A DNA stretch of 64,000 nucleotides from Rehmannia glutinosa (Eukaryota; Streptophyta; Magnoliopsida; Lamiales; Orobanchaceae), in contig CM071930.1 of the NCBI GenBank assembly GCA_016081115.2, positions 5,313,419-5,377,418 of the forward strand, given 5' to 3'. The notes under the pieces were generated by a model. It had not been told where the DNA came from. It did not search any database and was given only the letters and a program-made list of their open reading frames with translations. Positions 46,029 to 56,110 of this stretch are shown here, one piece after another. The translations under genes and the position numbers were made by a program. Numbering within the stretch: the stretch's first letter is position 1; every line of letters starts with the position of its first letter.

Positions 46029-47560
46029 AATGACATATTCCTTAAATCTCAATGGGGAGGTGGTTGGCTCGGTTAAGCCGCAGTGTGGTTTACGTCAAGA
46101 TGACCCTCTTTCACCTTATCTGTTTGTTATTTGTGCCCATGGCCTTTTATCGCTTTTTAAATATCATTTGGAGACGAGATGGATAACTGGAGTTCGCATT
46201 GCCCCGAGATGCCCTCATTTCTCACATCTTTTCTTTGTGGATAATAGTTTAATATTCTGTTGGGCAACAGAAGAGGAATATTGTCGGATTGCGGGTATTT
46301 TGCGGAGTTATAAGAGGGTGTTTGGACATCTTATCAACTATGATAAATCGACAATCACTTTCAGTCCAAACACAAAGGTGGATGTTGTGGAATATTTTAA
46401 AAATACTTTCTCAGTCCCGGTGGTTCAAGGACATGATATGTATTTGGGATTACCAATATTTTCACTTCGGAGCAAGAGACTACAGTTTGGATACTTAAGA
46501 ATAGAATCATGAGCAGGATAGCGAGATGGGGTGGCAAGATTTTCTCGGAGGGAGGCGAAGAAGCCCTCATTAAAATTGTATTGCAGTCTGTCCTAGCATA
46601 TGCCATGTCGTGCTTTCGTATCCCTCAAACAATTTGTGATGAAATCGAAGGAGGATGTGCTAATCTTTGGTGGGGAATAGAAGGAGGCTGGAAAAAACTC
46701 CATTGGTTAAAATGGTCCTATTTGTGTTGCCCAAAAAGCATGGGAGGGAGGGTTTTTCGTAACTTAAACGAGTTCAACAAGGCCTTATTAGCCAAACAGA
46801 CCTGGAGAATTATTTGTAATCCTGGCAGCTTGGTGGCTCGTGTGCTAAAGGCTAGATACTTTAGACATGGAGACATTATGGAAGCAAATTGGCACAAAAC
46901 CCTCTTATATCTGGGCATCACTCATCTGGAGTAGGGAGTTAATTAAATAGGGCATTTCATGGCGAATTGGTGATGGTAAACAGGCTTGGATATTTGATTA
47001 TTGGGTGGTATCTTTGAGTAGCAAATCGAGCTACAACCCCAACGAGCTTGAGGTAATAGCCACAGTAGATCATTTTATTCACAATAGAGATTAGAAAGAG
47101 CAGCTAATTTGATCAACATACTTATCGTATATTGCCAACGAAATCATCAGCCTACCAGTGCCTACAAGTGGACATGAGGATTGTAGATTTTGGAGATATG
47201 ATATTAAGGGAACATACTCAATTCGATCTGATATAAATTGGCTATGGGATTCTTTAACTCGAATATGCATTGTACATCTTCAACAATGGAAAAATGGTGG
47301 AGATTTTTATGGGCACTATCTATACCACCAAAAATCCGCATATTTTGGTGGAAGGCCTTACATAACTCAATTGCAGTTAAGGTCAATCTTATTCAGCACC
47401 ATGTTCTAGAAAAAGAATGATGTGCTATGTGTTACTCTGATAAATATATGACTACCCACTCCCTATTCTCTCACAGAGTCATTTCGAAAGTTATGGAAAA
47501 ATACGAGTTAAGGGGAATTCTTTGGCTAGCAAAGGAAGGGGATAATATCGAAGCGGGATT
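46029..47560 (+). pseudogene. LINE RT C-terminus, post-RT domain and zf-RVT
   Basis: 46030-46512 holds the RT after the CACTA (QCGLRQDDPLSPYLFVICAH). In place of the catalytic Y/F-A-D-D it reads FVDNS (about 46233-46247), so a key aspartate is lost. 46509-46934 is the conserved post-RT region (ALIKIVLQSVLAYAMSCFRI, then FNKALLAKQTWRI, RVLKARYF). 46960-47010 reads ISWRIGDGKQAWIFDYW. 47158-47480 is a zf-RVT-like segment (FLWALSIPPKIRIFWWKALH). Frameshifts separate these pieces. Confidence 0.85.
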
Positions 47561-47754
47561 ATGAATGAAAGGAACTTGGAAAAACAACAAATTGAATTTT
47601 TTGCCTGTCTTACCTGGGTTGTTTGGAAAGAGAAGTGGCGTCATTGATATATTGGGTGGATGACTTTTTGAGGGCATATCAAAATGCACAAAGACATCCA
47701 TGCATGAACTAATCAAACAGAAGATGACAGAACTGAGACAACTTGGCGAGAACC

Positions 47755-48350
47755 ACTTGTAAACTCCTATCGGTTGGACGTCTATGCATGCTTTAATTCT
47801 AAAGAGGACAAATATAAAATAGGGGGCATCTTTCGGGATTGTGGAGGAAAACAGTGATTGCGTCTGGGAGGCGAAGTGAGAAGTTCGACAGTGTAGTAGA
47901 TGGGGAGTTAATAGCCATAAAGACGGATTGAACAGAGCTAAAAATGTTGGTATAGGCCCGTAACCAATGTTGTAAAAAGCGCTAGACGCTAGTCGGCAGA
48001 TCAGGTAACTAGCGCCAGCGAAGCTCTTGGCGGGACTTTGCGCGAGATTAGGCGGGTCCTAATCGGGAAAAAAATATAGGCGGATAAGGGTAACCTATCA
48101 CCTAGGTTGAGATTAATCAGGACTAGGCGGGGATTTTTACAACATAGTCAGTAACTAGTTTTCTCGGACTCTTTGACGGCAGTGCAAGCAGTCATGACCA
48201 CCCAAGAGGACCTTACAGAAGATTATTGATTCAAGACATTTTGAAATTACTAGCTAATTAGGAGCAAACCAAAATATGTCATGTTCGTTTCTCATAAACT
48301 AGCTAATTTTCTAGATTTTTCTTCTACGTCATTCATTTGGACGAGTGAAG
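47755..48350 (+). pseudogene. LINE RNase H-like domain, interrupted by a MITE
   Basis: 47790-47935 reads a GGIFRDCGGK and ELIAIKTD pattern typical of the RVT_3/RNase H domain of plant LINEs. 48150-48350 continues with HVRFSHKLANFL-like sequence. The two parts are separated by the insertion at 47962-48147. Both contain stops. Confidence 0.6.
47962..48147. mobile_element. MITE with TGTTGTAAAAA termini inside the LINE RNase H
   Basis: It starts CAATGTTGTAAAAAGCGC and ends GGGGATTTTTACAACATA, an inverted pair, with a GGCGG/GCGCC-rich interior. It is related to the sequences at 10120-10392 and 59500-59645. The TSD is not certain. Confidence 0.6.
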
Positions 48351-48729
48351 CTATCCTGTTGATGTGGGTGGTTGAAATTGTATTAGTATACTTGTCTACT
48401 TTATAGTAAAGCTTTACAATTTCTTCTAAAACAAAAATACTTTATAGTAAAGCTTTACAATTAAATATGAAATAACATGTTATATATAGGCCCTCTTGGG
48501 GGGAAAATTAATAATAGTAGAGGTGCACGTGTGATGGAGAAAATTGCAAAAATTTAGAAGCAATCAATTGGATTACTCAAACACCTAACAAAGGTACTGG
48601 CGTTATGGCCCTAAATTAAATGGCATGTCCCCAGTTTCAACGTCATATCTCACATGCATGCTTTTTTGGCAATCGTAAAAGCGTAATTCCCAACGGATCC
48701 TGTTTCTGTTTTTAAATTTATTTTTACTA

Positions 48730-48739
48730 CTTCTATATA
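48730..48739. other. Target-site duplication CTTCTATATA of the 48740 foldback
   Basis: CTTCTATATA at 48730-48739 and again at 50217-50226. It is 10 bp, or 9 bp if the first C belongs to the element end. Confidence 0.85.
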
Positions 48740-50216
48740 GGCAAAATTTTTTTTTTGGTCCTTTATCTAACAACACTTTGAGATTCCATCTTTTTTCTTC
48801 TCGTTTTTGACAAATAGTCCTTTTTCTCAACAAAAAATTGAGATTTGGTCTTCTCACCTGCTATAGCAGGTTACTGTAACCTGTTGAGCTGATGTGGCAT
48901 TTTTATTTTCAAAATTTTTAATTTTCATTTAGAAAACAATATTTAAATCTTACATGGCATCCTAGTTGGCTTAAATGATCGAAAAATTAATTAAATAAAA
49001 GTTTTTTTTTTGAAAAATCTGGAAAAAAAAATTATCTAAAAATTCTGACAATTGTTTTACTAAAATTAAAAATTATTTAAATTTTTGTAACAAAGTCTTA
49101 AAAAATTCAAAAACATATATTTAAATCTAAAAAATAAAATATATAAAATCTGATAGCTTTTGTAAAAAACTAAAAATAGATTGAAATTTTTTTAAATTAT
49201 AATAAAATATATATGAAAATTGTTAAAAAAAACTATAAACTGTTTCAAAAAATCTGAAATTTATTTGAAATATTATAAACTATTTTAAAACATCGAAAAT
49301 TGTTCAAAAAAACTTTGTCTGAAAATCTGAAAATGGATTAAAACCAAAGACTTTTTGAAAGTTTTATAAAAAACAAATATCTGATTTTTTTATAAAATAA
49401 AAAATAGAGTAAAAACTTAGAATTGTTTTTAAAAAACTATAAATTATTTTTCAAAAATCTAAAAATTATGCCAAATATGTAAAAAAAAATCTGAAAATCA
49501 AAGTAAAAAAATCTGATTTTTTTTAAAAATTAGATTATTTATATATATTTTTTAAAAAATAATTCATATTTTTTTTGTAAAAATTTTAAAAGTCTTAGTT
49601 TTAATCCATTTTCAGATTTTTAGACTAATTTTCTTGTTTTAGATAATTTTCAATTTTTTTTATTTTATATTTTAATATTTCAAATAATTGTAAGATTTTT
49701 AACAATTTTTTTAGTTTTTTTAAACAAATTTTCAGATTTTTAAACATCTTTTAGTTTATAAACAAATTTTTCAAAAACATTTGAGTTTTTCTATTTCAAA
49801 AATAAAATATTTTTCAATATTTCAAATAAATATCAGATTTTTTCAGACAGTTTATATTTTTTAACAACTTTTGTATTATTTTTTTGTAATTTTAAAATAT
49901 TTTCGATATTGTTTTTACTACTTTTAGTTTTTAAAATAAATTATCAAATTTTAGAAATTTAATTTTTAGATTTTAAAATGGTTTTTTTCAATTTTTAGGA
50001 TGCCATTAAGATTTAAATATTATTTTCTAAATGAAAAGTAAAAATTTTGAAAATAAAAATGCCACATCACCAACAAACAAAGTAACTCATATAAAGCGAG
50101 TAAGAGGACCAAATCTCAATTTTTGTTGAGAAAAATGACTATTTGTCAAAAGTGAAAAGAAAAAGGATGAAATCTCAAAGTGGTGTTAGATAAAGGACTA
50201 AAATTTTTTTTTTGCC
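48740..50216. mobile_element. Mutator-type foldback element, about 1.48 kb
   Basis: Long inverted arms: the left begins GGCAAAATTTTTTTTTTGGT, and the right in reverse complement begins GGCAAAAAAAAAATTTTAGT, followed by TCCTTTATCTAACA on both. The arms share a block with GACAAATAGTC and GATTTGGTC. The middle is extremely AT-rich with TCTGAAAAT/TTTTCAGATTTTT words in both orientations. A 9-10-bp TSD flanks it. There is no transposase. Arms and TSD match the Mutator foldback type, though its sequence is unrelated to 14101-15611. Confidence 0.88.
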
Positions 50217-50226
50217 CTTCTATATA

Positions 50227-52285
50227 AGCTTTCAATACTCAGTATATTTTCTCAATTCTTCTACTGTGAATAGAATGTGAGCCAATCAGAAAATTGATCA
50301 AGTAGTACTCACTTGTTGGGTGCCGAACAGAGTAAGTAGTAATATTCTTTTTCTGAATTCGTATAAACTGTAGTCAAAGTTTCGAAATAAATTGCATTGT
50401 GAAATTTAACTTTCTTGTAATAACAATTACGAAAAAATACTTCCCAATTATAATAAGGACAATATATTTTATAATTTATAAGGATGATAAAATTTAAATT
50501 TTATTTATTATAAAAATTAATATTATATAATTAAATTTTTGAATGCGAGGGTGTTTGTTCGCCTAAACTTATTTATAAGAACTTATAAGTTTTAAAATAT
50601 TTTTAGAGCTTATAAAATAGCATATCTTATTTTTAAAACAATTTGTTGAAATATGCGATGAGGAAATTCACTTTTCTTTCTTGAATAGAAAACAATCATA
50701 TGCGAAAGAAGATGGTATATGCATGTAATATAGGTCACAACTCACCAGCATATTCAAATTAGGGGTGTGCATGGAACGATATAGTTCGGAGATTTAAAAA
50801 AATTTAGAACCGTATCAAAGTTCGGATATTTTAAAAATTAATATCCGTAGCCGTATGTCCGTACCATAGCTAAAACAATATCTGTGTTTGGTCCGGAACA
50901 AAAAATTGGAGAATCATAGATTATTCGTGCTTTAAAAAAAACAAAAAAAGATAATCAACATGAAATTATTAATTAAATCATACTTTAATCATTTATTCCA
51001 TGTCACAAAAATATAAAATCACAACAAGAATTACCAAAACATCTCTAGCAATATTGCTTAAGATCGAATCTCTAACTGTATTGGCTTTCCACCAACCCAA
51101 CAAATTAAAATCAAACTCCCCAAGATACTTCTTCAATTTCCATTTGGCAACCAATTTTTGCATATTCCCCTCTTCTAGGAAAAAATCTTTATGTATGAAA
51201 CTAAAGTTTATATAAGTTTCTTTGATTAGAGGATTACCCTACTTTACGTGTAATTTATTAATCATTTAACTAATTTTAATATTAATTATTTTTCTTGATC
51301 AGAGGATGAGCCTAGTTACAAATCATTAATAAGTCAACTATTATCAAATTAAAACTTGTATTAATCACTTATGATTTTTTAATTTAACTTATTGAGTACA
51401 ATTAAATAAATTAATATGATATCCCCGACTTCAAATTCTTTATATATGTACTATATCGCCCCTTCTCGTCTTCTTGCTAAAAAATAACACGTTCTCCTCC
51501 TCACACTATGGGATGAGGGGAAAAATAATTTCTTTTGTTTTTTTGTTCTTCTCCGTATTGGTTTTTTTAATTTTTCCCTATGTGGGAGTCTGTGTAAGTT
51601 GATTTGCTTTTTTGTATTTTCTTTTTGTTGTTGTTTTTTGGATTATATTTAGATACTAGTAGATATGTCTTTCTAGGGTCTCATTCAGAATTCTTCATCA
51701 GTTTCTGGTATATATGCAGATCAGAAAAGAGTCTAGTAGGATCATTTTAACTTTGTTTGGAAGTGCAAGCAATTATTCATCTAACCAAGAATCATAACCC
51801 ATAGAGTTTGATCCGATGCTTTCTATTATATCTGTTTAGTTTAGATTTTTGTTGGCCTCCCCTTCTTCTCTTATTTAAAAGGTGGGAGTTTATTTGGATT
51901 TTTACCCATTGACTTTAGGATATTATAATTTGTTTGTTTCATATTGATTAATAATTATACAATTTCCTTGCTGTCAGAAAATATAAAATAAAATACTTAT
52001 ACAACATAAGATCCGAATTGGTCACGAGCGAAAGAGATAAATGTAATGACACATAACGGCTAATTAATTTAATTTACAAACCATTACTCAACCAAAAAAT
52101 AATATATATAAATTCGATTTTCCTCTCTATATCCAACAACATATATAATTTATTGCATTACGAAAAATGCTAGACTTCTAGTACACTAGATTAAAAATAA
52201 AGACTGCACCTAGCTAGGCCCTCATGCAGATTGCAGAATTCACAAATCAAAAGGGGAAAAAACCACTTCAATAATTGTCTAATGA
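50227..52285. other. Intergenic; one possible hAT-like remnant
   Basis: AT-rich DNA. At 50760-50930 a segment starting TTAGGGGTGTGCATGGAACG resembles the ends of hAT-like MITEs but has no visible partner. Otherwise I see no gene, RNA gene or clear repeat border. Confidence 0.4.
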
Positions 52286-52434
52286 GTAGGTCTCCTGTAG
52301 GACCGTCTTACGGATCTTATTCCGTAAGACGGATCCCCTAGCCCAACCCGCGACCCAGACCCAGCCCACCCCAACGCGCCCGCGCCCAGCCCAGCCCACC
52401 AGCCACCTCTTATTTCGAAAAAAAAAAACATGCT

Positions 52435-52505
52435 CCATAGAGAAATTGAACTCACGACCTTAATAGACTTAAAATGGTGTTCTACCACCACACCACTAGT
52501 ACTTA
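52435..52505 (-). other. tRNA-like sequence (left arm)
   Basis: In minus orientation it has an A-box-like TGGTGGTAGAAC and a B-box-like GTCGTGAGTTCAATTTC about 20 bases later. A cloverleaf cannot be completed. It is a degenerate tRNA or SINE-head relative rather than a working gene. Confidence 0.45.
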
Positions 52506-53064
52506 TTGTACAATTTTAGTATAATAATTTATATAAACCCATTCATAAATGCGCCTGGTAATTAAAAAAAATTAAAAACACCTATAAATGTAAAGACTAA
52601 GAATCGGACCCAAGTCTATTAAAAAAACATGATACATTATCTCAATAAATGGATACTTTATAAAAGTGTTACTTTAATAAAAGTGTTACTTTAACTACAT
52701 CATATTTATTTTTTATTTTTCCTCTTTTTTGTTTCTAGTTTGTAACTGTATTAAGAAATCTGATACTTTATCTCAATAAACGGATACTTTTACGTATAAA
52801 AGTGTTACTTTAACATTATCATATTTATTTTTATTTTTTCTTATTTCCTTCATTTTTAATTTCTGACTATATTATGAGTAAAAATATCCATTTTTTGAGA
52901 TAAAGTATCATGTTTTTGTAAATAAATCACGAAGTATGAATTCAGTACGGTGAAAAAAGAAAAATATGACAGAGTTAAAAGTACCGCTTTTATGAGTAAA
53001 AGTATCCGTTTTTTAAGATAAAGTATAATTTCTTTTAATACAGTCGCATATTAGAAAATCATTA

Positions 53065-53803
53065 GATTGAAGTATCACAAATGTATCATATTTAACATCA
53101 AAAGTATCACTATTTCCAGCAAAAGTATTAGTTTTTCAATGGTAAAAAACATTAGCTATGAGTTTAGAATGAGTACATCAAAAAAATTTATTTTTTGAAT
53201 AATGTTCACCTTAAAAGCGTCATATTTCTTATCAAAAGTATCACTATTTTAATATAAAGTATCAATTTTTTTTCCAGAGAATTTAAAATTTTAAAATGTC
53301 ATTGTCCATCATGAAAGTATCATATTTAATATCAAATGTATCACTATTTCCAGCATAAGTATCAGTTTTTCAATGTAAAAAATATTAGATATGAGACTAG
53401 AATGTATATATCAAAAAATCATATTTTTTGAATATGTAAAAATTAAAGTATCAATGTTCACCTTAAAAGTATCATATTTCTTACTCAAAAGTATCACTAT
53501 TTTCGGATAAAGTATTACTTTTTATTTAGGGAATTTAAAATTTTAAAATGCCATTGTCCATCATAAAAGTATCATATTTAATATCAAATGTATCACTATT
53601 TCCAGCATAAGTATCAGTTTTTCAATGTAAAAAATATTAGCTATGAGACTAGAAATGAGTATACCAAAAAATCTTATTTTTTGAATATGTAAAAATTAAA
53701 GTATCAATATTCACCTTAAAAGTATCATATTTATTACTCAAAAGTATCACTATATTCAGATAAAGTATCACTTGGTATTCAGAGAATTTAAATTTCTAAA
53801 ATG
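53065..53803. repeat. Three-copy tandem repeat, about 250-bp unit, rich in AAGTATCA
   Basis: Units start near 53065, 53300 and 53552; the second and third share long exact blocks such as ATATCAAATGTATCACTATT and ATGTAAAAAATATTAG, with a period of 252 bp. Almost every 20-40 bases a variant of AAGTATCA or its inverse appears; inverse copies occur at 52630-52870. Confidence 0.8.
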
Positions 53804-53868
53804 AAGGGATGATAATGAAGCTTTATATCCATGGTTATATTCATGGTTAAACTAAATATGCACAACAA

Positions 53869-53939
53869 GCACCATTGCTCCAGTGGTAGAATAGCACCTC
53901 TCTTTGGTAAAGATCCGGGTTCAATTCCCAGCTGGTGCA
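53869..53939 (+). tRNA. tRNA-Gly(GCC)-like sequence, probably a pseudogene
   Basis: 71 bases, the length of plant tRNA-Gly. It begins GCACCATTG, has the D-arm/A-box AGTGGTAGAAT, the T-arm/B-box GGGTTCAATTCCC and ends CTGGTGCA. The acceptor stem pairs at 6 of 7 positions. In place of the GCC loop the anticodon loop reads TCTCTTT (formal anticodon TCT), and the anticodon stem has two mismatches, as does one T-stem pair. It lies in the arm of a foldback element, so it is probably a captured and decayed tRNA-Gly rather than a functional gene. Confidence 0.55.
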
Positions 53940-54258
53940 AATTTCTTAATTTTTTGATTAAGAGGATCCAAGTTGGGCCCAGCGGGCGAGTTGCGGGCGG
54001 GGCGGGCAACTTGGGCGGACGGCTGGAGATCCGTCTTACGGAATGAGATCCGTAAGACGGTCCTATACAAATTTTTGCCTTTCTGTTTAGATGTTCAAAA
54101 TATTATAATAAAAAAAAAGTTAAATGTTTTCAAAATATCTCAAGTTCAAACAACCTTCGAGTCACACGGAAAATACCAAGTAAACCCAGTAACAGTGCTT
54201 AAAAGTACACGTGTCGTACGTGGAGTGGGTATCTAATATCTATCAACTTCGACGGAGG

Positions 54259-54390
54259 CTCAACGGGAAACGTTTGCATGATAGATAGATCTGAATAACG
54301 GGAGACTTTGACGAATGCCGTCGCCGTTAACGGAGTTTAGGGCTACGCCAAAATAAGAAGTCCCAAACCCAATCTGAACCGTTTGAACGG
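54259..54390 (+). promoter_or_regulatory. Cluster of AACGG motifs upstream of the KRP gene
   Basis: AACGG occurs at 54262-54266 (in CTCAACGGG), 54297-54301, 54329-54333 and 54386-54390, with inverse CCGTT at 54324-54328 and 54379-54383. AACGG is the core of the M-phase-specific activator element bound by MYB3R factors. Six copies in 130 bases just upstream of a cell-cycle gene is suggestive; function is inferred. Confidence 0.45.
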
Positions 54391-54466
54391 AATTCTATGC
54401 CCATAAGCATCTCTATCATCATCACCACCACCACCACTTTTTCTCTCTCACACAAACATTCTCTCT

Positions 54467-54475
54467 CTATAAAAA
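54467..54475 (+). promoter_or_regulatory. TATA box of the KRP gene
   Basis: TCTATAAAA in a CT-rich stretch, about 185 bases before the start codon. It places the transcription start near 54500. Confidence 0.65.
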
Positions 54476-54599
54476 GCTTTTTGTAACAGAAAAAAGTGCA
54501 GTGAGAAAGCAGATAGTTCTGCGACCCTCCGCCAGCACACGATACTCGTACGTACGTGCAGAGAGAGGAATATAAAGAGTCGCAGAATTTCACCGAGCT

Positions 54600-54665
54600 A
54601 TGGTGTAGAGAAAGAGTTATTAAGAGTTAAAAGAGATATTTATGAGGGAAATTCTCGCATGGTAA
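54600..54665 (+). promoter_or_regulatory. Two upstream ORFs in the KRP leader
   Basis: ATG GTG TAG at 54600-54608 is a two-codon uORF. An ATG at 54642 opens seven codons ending in TAA at 54663-54665 and overlaps the KRP ATG (54659) in another frame. Both would reduce translation of the main ORF if the start site lies near 54500. Confidence 0.5.
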
Positions 54666-55338
54666 GGTATTTGAGGAACTGCAAGGAAGCCATGGAAAAG
54701 GAGGCGCAGGTGGCGGCCGCGACGGGGAGAAAGAGAAAAGTTAGCTTAGGAGAATCGCAGTTATCCACATCCTCAGTTCAGCTAAAAACTCGGCGTTTAT
54801 CCGTGGCGACGCCGGAGAATTCAGCTTCGCCGGCGAGTTCTGGAAATTCGACGTGTGAGACCGACGGTCCGGATCATGTTTTGGCATCTTGCTGCTCAAG
54901 TAACGGATCCAGTGAGCTTGCCGAGGGAAGTTCGAAATTCGTAGATCTGGAGGTATGTATTAATTGTGAGAATAATTTATAATTCCGTCTTTTAATGTCA
55001 CGCTATTTAATTTCGATTGAAGCTACTACAGATAGGGGAATGAATATCGTGTCTAGAGCTTTAATATTCAACAGGATTAATGAGACGTTTGAAATTTTGA
55101 ATTCCTTTTTAGGAGGATGAGGTGAATGTGGAGTTTTTTGCGACATCGGCTGGTGGTGATTCGTTGGATTGCACCGAGAGGTAAAATATATATTCAAAGC
55201 TTTTGAAAAATAAATGTGATTATTCTCCTCGGACACGTTTCTGCAATTCAAAAAATTTTGAATCTCCAAAAAGTTGAATAGTAATCGTTAACGGCTGCGC
55301 TTTTCTAGCTGTATTATTTGATTTCTTCAGCTAGAGCC

Positions 55339-55380
<42 letters not shown>

Positions 55381-55825
55381 AGCGATGAATGCTGGTAGTA
55401 CTTTTCCTTCACAACGAAGAAGAGTTAACATGTCATATTTTTTCAGAAGAGGAACTACGCCGTTGGACGAGGCTCAAGCTGAGTCAGGTGAGCTGGAGTC
55501 GACTGCTAGGCCACGCGAATCGAATTCTCGCCGCAGTTCTACAGCCGAGAAAATGCCATCCGATGCTGAACTCGAAGAATTCTTCGCCGCGGCTGAAAAG
55601 GACCTCCAGAAACAATTCATTGACAAGTAATTATTCTCTCTATCTCCCAGACACAATACAATACAAGTATCAATTATTCTTACTCCAAGAGCAAACCATA
55701 TAAAATTATGTAGTACTGAATTGAACGTGCATATACATGAACAATGCAGGTATAACTACGACATAGTGAAGGATCAGCCACTGGAGGGGCGCTACGACTG
55801 GGTTAAAGTACAATTAAAGCCATGA
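54659..55825 (+). CDS. Kip-related protein, CDK inhibitor (ICK/KRP), 205 aa, four exons
   Basis: Nuclear inhibitor of cyclin-dependent kinases that restrains the G1/S transition and promotes endoreduplication. Exons: 54659-54952, 55113-55180, 55447-55626, 55750-55825, all with GT-AG introns and continuous frame, giving 205 residues. The N-terminus (MVRYLRNCKEAMEKEAQ) is followed by a basic GRKRKVS segment and VQLKTRRL, the plant KRP motif. The Ser-rich middle is of low complexity. Exons 3-4 encode MPSDAELEEFFAAAEKDLQK and then FIDKYNYDIVKDQPLEGRYD, the conserved C-terminal CDK/cyclin-binding domain. The length fits the family. The start is the first ATG giving the conserved N-terminus; an upstream ATG at 54642 is out of frame. 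Intron 2 contains a (CT)n run (55344-55378). A TATA box and AACGG motifs lie upstream. The paralogue number cannot be assigned from sequence alone. Confidence 0.93.
55344..55378. repeat. (CT)n microsatellite in KRP intron 2
   Basis: About 17 CT units located 68 bases before the exon 3 acceptor. It extends the pyrimidine-rich part of the intron and is likely length-polymorphic. Confidence 0.95.
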
Positions 55826-56110
55826 CGGTGAAGAAAATGCTCACAACTCAGCAATGCTGGATAGCTAATTGTTTCTTACTGGAAAGCTCATCAGTCAAGT
55901 AAATCAAACTCGGTCATGGAACTCATGGTCTCTTTTCCACTAATTTAAAGCCTAAGCTTTAGGAATTTTTGATTTTCTTCTCTAGGTTTAATTTCTTGTT
56001 TTAGCTGAGATGTACAGCTAGTTGTTTCTCCCTATTTCTATCTTCCAAGTTTCTGCATATATGTTCTGCAAGTAGTGCGGCCGTAGAGAAGAAGAAATTG
56101 AATAAAAAAT
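55826..56110 (+). other. 3' UTR of the KRP gene
   Basis: Follows the TGA at 55823-55825. A plausible poly(A) signal AATAAA is at 56101-56106; cleavage would be about 20 bases later. Confidence 0.55.

Larger units (their letters stand above)
26300..48430 (+). mobile_element. L1-type LINE, interrupted by a CACTA transposon
   Basis: Plus-strand pieces of a plant L1 LINE occur in order: ORF1 with DUF4283 and CCHC (26358-26900), endonuclease (about 27560-28200), RT N-terminus (28850-29409), RT C-terminus (46029-46500), post-RT domain and zf-RVT (46509-47560), RNase H (about 47755-48350). The RT is cut by the CACTA element at 29410-46028; the protein reading continues on the other side after one copy of the AAT duplication. 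Many stops and frameshifts show that the LINE is old. The borders are approximate; no clear poly(A) tail or TSD was identified. Confidence 0.85.
52294..54070. mobile_element. Complex foldback element with hairpin termini and tRNA-like arms
   Basis: Both ends carry GACCGTCTTACGGA followed within a few bases by its own inverse TCCGTAAGACGG (52300-52331 and 54028-54062), so each terminus is itself a hairpin and the two ends are inverted repeats. Next come GC-rich tracts (CCCAACCCGCGACCC left; GGGCGGGGCGGGCAAC right), then tRNA-like segments on opposite strands (52435-52505 minus, 53869-53939 plus). The interior is AT-rich and inverted. No TSD was found. Confidence 0.6.

Noticed and set aside
48399..48464. 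Direct repeat CTTTATAGTAAAGCTTTACAA as a LINE TSD
   Set aside because: Both copies lie on the same side of the element only about 42 bases apart, so it is a local tandem duplication, not a TSD.
53869..53939. Functional tRNA gene
   Set aside because: Anticodon-stem and T-stem mismatches and its position in a transposon arm argue for a pseudogene. Listed as tRNA-like with reduced confidence.
55383..55630. Exon 3 of KRP starting after the CCAAG at 55378-55382
   Set aside because: It would read Ser-Asp-Glu-Cys-Trp and then a stop. The acceptor at 55446 keeps frame and gives the family-typical RGTTP start.
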